Under the pieces are notes generated by a model. It saw only the letters and a list, made by a program, of their open reading frames with translations. It did not search any database and was not told the DNA's origin. Below are positions 6,996-11,125 of a DNA stretch of 11,125 bases, piece by piece. The stretch comes from an uncultured Verrucomicrobiota bacterium (lineage in GTDB: Bacteria > Verrucomicrobiota > Kiritimatiellia > CAIVKH01). The position numbers were made by a program, and so were the translations under genes. The DNA lies in assembly GCA_937894535.1 (NCBI GenBank), contig CALBHI010000043.1, forward strand, positions 1-11,125. Reading direction: 5' to 3'. Positions within the stretch are counted from its first letter, which is position 1. The number at the start of each line of letters is the position of its first letter.

Positions 6996-7835
6996 ATGGC
7001 CAAGGCCCTCAAGCCCATCGTGGTGTTGCTGTTGCTGCTCTGCATCGGTTCGCTCGTGCTCGGTTTCCAGTTGTTCGGCAAACGCGAAGTGTTGAAGGGT
7101 CGCGCCCAGAAGATGGAGCAAGCGCTCGGCTCCATCGCCAAAAACATCCGGCACGATGCGTTCCAGGTCAGCGCACTGGCCGCGGAGGACTCCGATCAAC
7201 TGACCCGCATTCAAACCCCGCTGAACCAGCTTGCCGCCGCCGCGCAAGTCCAGTACGACGACCTGCAAAACACCAAGCAGGACCTCGAGACCACCCGGCA
7301 GGACTTGAGCATGACCAAGGATCAGCTCGCCCGCACCGAAGCCGATCTCGACCGGGCCAAGGTCCAGGTGGAACAACTCAACGCCGCCGTCACCGAGAAG
7401 AACAACCAGATCGCCACCCAGAATTCCCGCATCGACAGCCTCGAACAGGACAAGGTCAATTTCCAGATCCAGATCGATGACCTGAACAACCAGCTCGTCG
7501 CCTCCGAGGACGAACTGCGTGACGCGCAGGACAAGATCATGACCCTCGAGCAAACCATCGGCCAGCTTGAGAACGAACTCCCCGGCGCAGCGCGCGCCGT
7601 GCCGCGCGGTCTGACCGGTCGCATCCTGTTCGTCAACAAGGACTGGAACTTCGTGGTCATTGACCTCGGCAGCGATGACGGCGTGACACCGAATGCGGAG
7701 ATGCTGATCCACCGCAAGGACACGTTGATCGGCAAGGTGACCATCAGCGGTATCTCCCGCAAGATGGCCATCGCCGAAATCCAGGCGGACTGGGCGCAAG
7801 CGAATGTGAAGGAGGGTGACTTCGTTGTCTTCTAA
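6996..7835 (+). CDS. Membrane-anchored coiled-coil protein with C-terminal beta domain, function unknown
   Basis: A 279-residue protein. Residues 7-27 are one hydrophobic span after a short basic start, so the bulk should lie outside the cytoplasmic membrane. Residues about 68-195 form a long heptad-rich coiled coil (DLETTRQDL, QLARTEADLD, IQIDDLNNQL). Residues about 203-279 form a compact beta-rich domain with GRILFVNKDWNFVVIDLGSD, then G(V)TPNAEMLIHR, LIGKVTI and a terminal EGDFVVF. The layout of anchor, coil and beta barrel recalls MreC, but there are no mreB/mreD neighbours and no diagnostic MreC motif. I do not recognise a named family. AGGAG supports the start. Its 3' end overlaps the next small gene by 11 bases, and it heads a probable operon. 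A scaffold or spacer role in the cell envelope is an inference only. Confidence 0.8.
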   Translation: MAKALKPIVVLLLLLCIGSLVLGFQLFGKREVLKGRAQKMEQALGSIAKNIRHDAFQVSALAAEDSDQLTRIQTPLNQLAAAAQVQYDDLQNTKQDLETTRQDLSMTKDQLARTEADLDRAKVQVEQLNAAVTEKNNQIATQNSRIDSLEQDKVNFQIQIDDLNNQLVASEDELRDAQDKIMTLEQTIGQLENELPGAARAVPRGLTGRILFVNKDWNFVVIDLGSDDGVTPNAEMLIHRKDTLIGKVTISGISRKMAIAEIQADWAQANVKEGDFVVF

Positions 7836-7953
7836 ACTTCTGACGGTTTTAACCCTGGTGGCCACCCTTTGCGTGATCGGGCTGGTCGTTTTGCAATACC
7901 TGGAACTCTCGTATTACAGCGCCGCCCCGTCGGTCTGGCCCCAAGTACCATGA
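7825..7953 (+). CDS. Small single-span membrane protein, 42 residues (TTG start)
   Basis: Reading from TTG 7825 gives a peptide beginning LSSKLLTVLTLVATL, with a hydrophobic span to about residue 24 and a short tail with aromatic residues (YLELSYYS) ending WPQVP. A full-consensus AAGGAGG at 7809-7815 lies nine bases before this TTG. The in-frame GTG at 7816 abuts that site and is less likely. The gene overlaps the end of the coiled-coil gene by 11 bases, and its stop overlaps the lipoprotein ATG in ATGA (7950-7953), so translation is probably coupled on both sides. It has no homologue I recognise. The strong ribosome site, membrane segment and tight fit argue that it is real. Confidence 0.6.
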   Translation: MSSKLLTVLTLVATLCVIGLVVLQYLELSYYSAAPSVWPQVP

Positions 7954-8111
7954 CCGCCGCCCGTCGTTTGTTCCTCCTGCTCTCCCTGTTGGCCATCCCT
8001 TTCGTGCTGACCGGATGTGCGACCACCGACCCGGACCGTGATTCCGACATGCCGTGGAACATGCCGCAGTCGTGGGAAGGCAGCCCGGCCATTCCCGGCC
8101 TTAGCAACTAG
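7950..8111 (+). CDS. Small lipoprotein, 53 residues
   Basis: From ATG 7950 the product starts MTAARRLFLLLSLLAIPFVL and continues with a lipobox LTGC; Cys22 would be lipidated after signal peptidase II cleavage. The mature part is only about 32 residues. It is acidic at first (DPDRDSD) and then contains PWNMPQSWEGSPAIPG, rich in Trp and Pro and apparently unstructured. Residue +2 after Cys is Ala, so outer-membrane sorting would be expected under the E. coli rule. The start overlaps the preceding stop (ATGA) and has no ribosome site of its own, consistent with translational coupling. The frame is open further upstream to 7869, but the lipobox spacing favours 7950. Function unknown. Confidence 0.72.
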   Translation: MTAARRLFLLLSLLAIPFVLTGCATTDPDRDSDMPWNMPQSWEGSPAIPGLSN

Positions 8112-8170
8112 CCGCCCGCCGTTTCGCGCCTTCGCGGCGGAACTGGTTCCACCTTCCGGAGTATGCTCCC

Positions 8171-9226
8171 ATGTCATCCACCCCCCAACGTTACCTGATC
8201 ACCGGCGGTGCCGGCTTCATGGGCATCAACCTCGCCCGCTACCTGCTCGCCAAGGGCCAAGCGGTGACCTCGCTCGACATCGTCCCCTTCGACTATCCGG
8301 ACGTGCGCGACCAGGTCCGAGAAATCCAGGGGGACATCCGCAACGTGGCCGATGTCCGCAAGGCCCTCGAAGGGGTGGACATCGTCGTCCATGCCGCCGC
8401 CGCCCTGCCCTTGTACAAACCGCAGGATATCTACACCACGGACATCGAAGGCACCCGGATCATGCTCGAGGAATCGACGCGTGCCGGCGTGACCCGCTTT
8501 ATCCATATTTCCTCCACCGCGGTGTATGGCATACCGGATCACCACCCGCTGCTGGAGACCGACAAACTGGACGGGGTAGGCCCGTACGGCGAAGCGAAGG
8601 TTACCGCCGAAAAGATGTGCGAGGAGTATCGCACCAAGGGCCTATGCGTCCCGATCATTCGCCCCAAATCCTTCATCGGCCCGGAACGCCTCGGTATCTT
8701 CGCCTTGCTCTATGAATGGGCCAGCGATGGCCGCAACTTCCCCGTGCTGGGCAGCGGCAACAACCCCTACCAGTACCTCGACGTCGAAGACCTGTGCGAT
8801 GCGATCTGGCTGTGCGCCACCCTGGACCCGGTGGTTACCAGCGACACCTTCAACATCGGCGCGGAAATATTCGGCACGCCGAAGACCGATTTCCAGGCCG
8901 TGCTCGACGCCGCCGGTTTCGGCAAACGCATCATACCCGTCCCCGAAGCCCCGGCCATCTGGGCGCTCCGTTTCCTTGAAATGTTGAAATTGTCCCCGGT
9001 GTACAAGTGGGTGTACGAAACCGCCGGCAAGGAATCATTCGTCTCGATCGACAAGGCCAAGACCAAACTGGGCTTCGCGCCAAAATTCTCCAACATCGAT
9101 GCGCTGCTCCGCAACTACCGCTGGTACCTCGACCACCGCCACACCTTCAGCACCGGCGGCACCGGCATCAACCACCGCGCTCCGTGGGCCCAGGGCGCGC
9201 TGCACCTCATCAAGAAATTCTTCTAA
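8171..9226 (+). CDS. NAD-dependent epimerase/dehydratase (extended SDR)
   Basis: A 351-residue cytoplasmic protein with a Rossmann fold. GGAGFMG (12-18) binds the dinucleotide, and Asp36 at the end of beta 2 (SLDI) suggests NAD. GDIRN (54-58), HAAA (74-77), ISSTAVYG (113-120) and the catalytic pair Tyr139/Lys143 in YGEAK follow. RPKSFIGPERLG and NPYQYLDVEDLCDAI are typical of the sugar-nucleotide epimerase/dehydratase or 3-beta-HSD-like branch. Substrate cannot be told from sequence; a nucleotide sugar for surface polysaccharide, or an isoprenoid or sterol-like substrate, are options. GGAG at 8158-8161, nine bases upstream, is the ribosome site and lies in a small GGAG-TATG-CTCC hairpin. The gene follows the lipoprotein by 59 bases without a terminator, so it is likely the last gene of that operon. 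Length is normal. Confidence 0.88.
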   Translation: MSSTPQRYLITGGAGFMGINLARYLLAKGQAVTSLDIVPFDYPDVRDQVREIQGDIRNVADVRKALEGVDIVVHAAAALPLYKPQDIYTTDIEGTRIMLEESTRAGVTRFIHISSTAVYGIPDHHPLLETDKLDGVGPYGEAKVTAEKMCEEYRTKGLCVPIIRPKSFIGPERLGIFALLYEWASDGRNFPVLGSGNNPYQYLDVEDLCDAIWLCATLDPVVTSDTFNIGAEIFGTPKTDFQAVLDAAGFGKRIIPVPEAPAIWALRFLEMLKLSPVYKWVYETAGKESFVSIDKAKTKLGFAPKFSNIDALLRNYRWYLDHRHTFSTGGTGINHRAPWAQGALHLIKKFF

Positions 9227-9264
9227 CCCCCGCACCCGGCCGGCACCGGCCATCCGGACAACAA

Positions 9265-9300
9265 AACGCCCGCCCCGATGTTCCCATCGGCGCGGGCGTT
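9265..9300. terminator. Strong intrinsic terminator between convergent genes
   Basis: Arms 9265-9280 and 9285-9300 pair over 9 bp, a single C-C mismatch and 6 bp more, around the loop TTCC. On the minus strand the hairpin is followed by TTTTGTTGT, a good U-rich tail, so it best serves asd. On the plus strand the tail is poor, but the hairpin may also act on the epimerase operon ending at 9226. Confidence 0.85.
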
Positions 9301-9323
9301 GCTCCATCCGGCCTCGCGGCAGA

Positions 9324-10328
9324 TCAGCCCTTGATCAGTTCCTCGGCGATCTGGATCGCGTTCTGCGCCGCGCCCTTCCAGATGTTGTCGCCCGCGCACC
9401 ACAACACCAGGCCGTTGTCGCAGCTCTGGTCCTTGCGGATGCGGCCGACCAGCACGTCGTAGGTGCCCGAGGCCTGCAACGGCATCGGATACACCGCGTT
9501 CTTCGGGTCGTCCACGACCTTCACACCGGGGGCGTGCGCCAGCAGATCGCGGGCCTGGGCGGGCGTGATCGGCTTTTCGAATTCCACGTTGATGGCGATG
9601 CTGTGCCCGTTGAACACCGGCACGCGCACGCAGGTGTTGCCCACCCGGATCGAGGCATCACCCAGGATCTTGTGCGTCTCCTTGCGCATCTTGATTTCCT
9701 CGGTGCTTTCGCCCGAGTCATCCTTGAACGAACCGACCGCCGGCAACACGTTGAACGCGATCTGGTGGGGATACACCTCGCGGGGCAACGGCTGCTTGGC
9801 CGCCCACGCATGCACCTGCTGGTCCAGTTCCTTCACCGCCGGAGCCCCGGTGCCCGAGACCGCTTGGTAGGTGCTGGCCACGATGCGCTTGATCGTCGCC
9901 GCCTTGTGCAGCGGGGCCAACGGCATCAGCGCAATGATGGTGCTGCAGTTCGGGTTGGCGATGAGCCCTTGGTGGCCCTTCAACGCCTGCGGGTTGATCT
10001 CGGGGATGACCAGCGGGACGCGGTCATCCATGCGGAAATCGTCGCCGTTGTCGATCACCACACATCCGCGCTTCACCGCTTCCCAGCCCAGGGTCTGCGA
10101 GGCGCCCTTCGCACCCTCGGTGCCGGCGAAAAAGGCGAAATCCATGCCCTCGAACGCCTCGGGGGCGGCCACCTTGACCTGGATCTTCTCGCCGTCGATT
10201 TCCTCGATCCGTTCGCTGCGGGCCAGGATGGTCAGGCTCTTCATCGGGAAGTTGCGGGCCTTCAACAGCCGCACCATCTCCGTACCGACCGCGCCGATAC
10301 CGACGACACATACATTGTATTGCTTCAT
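9324..10328 (-). CDS. asd: Aspartate-semialdehyde dehydrogenase
   Basis: Reduces aspartyl phosphate with NADPH to aspartate semialdehyde, the branch point to lysine/diaminopimelate, threonine and methionine. From ATG 10328 it has 334 residues, normal for the family. The Rossmann motif is GIGAVG (10-15). The catalytic Cys128 is in NPNCST. Gln155 is in ASTYQAVSGTG, Arg235 in RVPVF, and the acid/base His242 in NGHS. The loop after VIDN reads GDDFRM rather than the more usual SSAFRM (see findings). GAAGAGG at 10343-10337, eight bases upstream, favours ATG 10328 over the in-frame GTG at 10337. It lies 96 bases downstream of the probable leuB on the same strand and ends at a strong terminator, so the two may form one transcript. 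leuB-asd adjacency is well known in other bacteria. Confidence 0.95.
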   Translation of the reverse strand: MKQYNVCVVGIGAVGTEMVRLLKARNFPMKSLTILARSERIEEIDGEKIQVKVAAPEAFEGMDFAFFAGTEGAKGASQTLGWEAVKRGCVVIDNGDDFRMDDRVPLVIPEINPQALKGHQGLIANPNCSTIIALMPLAPLHKAATIKRIVASTYQAVSGTGAPAVKELDQQVHAWAAKQPLPREVYPHQIAFNVLPAVGSFKDDSGESTEEIKMRKETHKILGDASIRVGNTCVRVPVFNGHSIAINVEFEKPITPAQARDLLAHAPGVKVVDDPKNAVYPMPLQASGTYDVLVGRIRKDQSCDNGLVLWCAGDNIWKGAAQNAIQIAEELIKG

Positions 10329-10361
10329 ACTCGACACCTCTTCGTTAAAACATCGCGTGGG

Positions 10362-10423
10362 TTTCAGGTTTCTGTTCAGGCTTCAGGGAGGATTTCCTGA
10401 CACCCGAAACCCGACACCCGACA
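10362..10423. repeat. Heptameric intergenic repeats with facing arms
   Basis: On the plus strand, TTTCAGG (10362), TTCAGG (10375) and CTTCAGG (10381) are followed by four perfectly phased heptamers: CCTGACA, CCCGAAA, CCCGACA, CCCGACA (10396-10423). The two halves are roughly complementary, so an RNA from either strand could fold, partly through G-U pairs. The array runs up to the stop codon of the upstream gene (10427-10425). It may be a short dispersed intergenic element or influence mRNA ends; neither can be decided here. Confidence 0.6.
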
Positions 10424-10424
10424 C

Positions 10425-11125
10425 CTAAACCGCTCCCGCCACCAGATCACCCACCTGCGTCGTGGTGAAGCCCATCTGGTTCGCCAACTGGCTCTTCATC
10501 TTCGGCGTGGTCGCGGCAATCGCGGCCTCGACCTTGTTGCCCGCGGCCTCCTGGCCGAGGTACTTCAGCATCATCGCCCCGGCGCCGATCGCGGCCAGCG
10601 GGTTGATCGCATTTTTGCCGGTCCACATCGGGGCGGTGCCGCCGATCGGCTCGAACATGCTCACGCCTTCCGGATTGATGTTGCCGCCGGACGCGATGCC
10701 GAGACCGCCCTGGGTGATCGCGGCGAGGTCCGTCACGATATCGCCGAACATGTTCTCGGTCACCATCACATCGAACATTTCCGGGCTCGAGATCATGTAC
10801 AGGCAGGTCGCATCCACATGGTAGTACTCACGCTTCACGTCCGGATACTCCTTGTCGCCCATCTCGTTAAACACCCGGTTCCACAGATCGAAGACGTAGG
10901 TCAGCACGTTGGTCTTGCCGATCAAGGCCAGCGTGTTGTTCGGCCCGACGCCGCGCGCCTTTTTGCCGTACTTGCGCGCATAGTCGAAGGCGAAACGCAG
11001 GCAGCGCTGCACTTGGTCGTAGGTGTAGACCATCGACTGGGTCGCCACCTCGTCCTTCGTGCCGATGCGGGAAATGCCGCCGACGCCGGTGTACAGGCCG
11101 CCGCTGTTCTCGCGCACGCAGCAGT
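10425..11125 (-). CDS. leuB: Isopropylmalate/isocitrate dehydrogenase family protein, probably LeuB (N-terminus outside window)
   Basis: 232 complete C-terminal residues of a beta-decarboxylating dehydrogenase; the start lies beyond the right edge. Family marks are RENSGGLYTGVGG with the catalytic tyrosine, GKTNVL with the catalytic lysine, HVDAT and ENMFGDIVTDLAA with the metal-binding aspartates, and EPIGGTAPMWTGKNAINPLAA at the cofactor site. In classical LeuB the last motif reads HGSAPD; here Gly replaces His and Met replaces Asp. This places it in a divergent branch usually labelled isocitrate/isopropylmalate dehydrogenase. The asd gene directly downstream favours LeuB, which oxidatively decarboxylates 3-isopropylmalate in leucine synthesis. 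Isocitrate, homoisocitrate or tartrate dehydrogenase cannot be excluded, so the symbol is tentative. The stop codon TAG is at 10427-10425. Confidence 0.8.
   Translation of the reverse strand, partial: CCVRENSGGLYTGVGGISRIGTKDEVATQSMVYTYDQVQRCLRFAFDYARKYGKKARGVGPNNTLALIGKTNVLTYVFDLWNRVFNEMGDKEYPDVKREYYHVDATCLYMISSPEMFDVMVTENMFGDIVTDLAAITQGGLGIASGGNINPEGVSMFEPIGGTAPMWTGKNAINPLAAIGAGAMMLKYLGQEAAGNKVEAAIAATTPKMKSQLANQMGFTTTQVGDLVAGAV

Noticed and set aside
6951..7865. Minus-strand open frame of 304 codons rich in Leu/Val/Asp
   Set aside because: Antisense of the coiled-coil gene, whose promoter, ribosome site and domain layout are convincing.
8112..8150. Possible terminator after the lipoprotein gene (CGCCG...CGGCG)
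   Set aside because: Short stem with a 13-base loop and no T-tract; more likely the operon continues into the epimerase gene.
9099..10400. Plus-strand open frame of 433 codons
   Set aside because: Antisense of asd, crosses the strong terminator and overlaps the epimerase end; composition is Arg/His-rich shadow type.
10396..10423. Possible mini-CRISPR or satellite array
   Set aside because: Units are 7 bases with no spacers; too short and contiguous for CRISPR.

Overview
The window is GC-rich, densely coded chromosomal DNA with genes on both strands. The best taxonomic clue is the secreted RCC1-repeat protein at 1858-3153. It combines a signal peptide, an Asp/Asn/Gly-rich calcium-type motif (DSDGDGMTD..EEF..GTDP) and a C-terminal 'R.YSVEYATD....W' beta segment. 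That combination is common in Verrucomicrobiota, Kiritimatiellota and other PVC-group bacteria. The assignment is an inference; no rRNA or other phylogenetic marker is complete here. There are no tRNAs, CRISPR arrays, insertion sequences or phage genes.

Layout: (1) 1-1373, minus: aspS without its C-terminal third, with a good sigma70-like promoter and RBS. (2) 1374-1857: long non-coding gap ending in an AT-rich, pyrimidine-rich leader. (3) 1858-3153, plus: exported RCC1-repeat protein. (4) 3206-4489, plus: two-domain ChrA-type chromate transporter, possibly on a leaderless mRNA. (5) 4748-5617, plus: DEDDy 3'-5' exonuclease-domain protein whose last 73 codons lie antisense to the end of the next gene. 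(6) 6844 down to 5397, minus: group 2 truncated haemoglobin followed by a Sua5-type threonylcarbamoyl-AMP synthase, joined by a GTGA overlap. (7) 6996-9226, plus: a tight cluster of a membrane-anchored coiled-coil protein, a 42-residue single-span membrane protein starting at TTG, a 53-residue lipoprotein and an extended-SDR sugar-nucleotide epimerase. (8) 9265-9300: strong intrinsic terminator between convergent units. (9) 11125 down to 9324, minus: a 5'-truncated isopropylmalate/isocitrate dehydrogenase-family gene (probably leuB), then asd, separated by a short block of heptameric repeats.

Functionally, aspS and sua5 serve tRNA charging and the t6A modification. asd and the probable leuB serve aspartate-family and leucine biosynthesis. 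The least explained part is the 6996-8111 trio of envelope proteins, whose genes overlap and look translationally coupled. It is the best candidate here for an undescribed system, though nothing in the sequence proves its function. Other points worth checking are tRNA-specificity residues in AspRS that suggest a non-discriminating enzyme, the 221-bp convergent overlap, and promoters placed so close to start codons that leaderless transcripts are likely.
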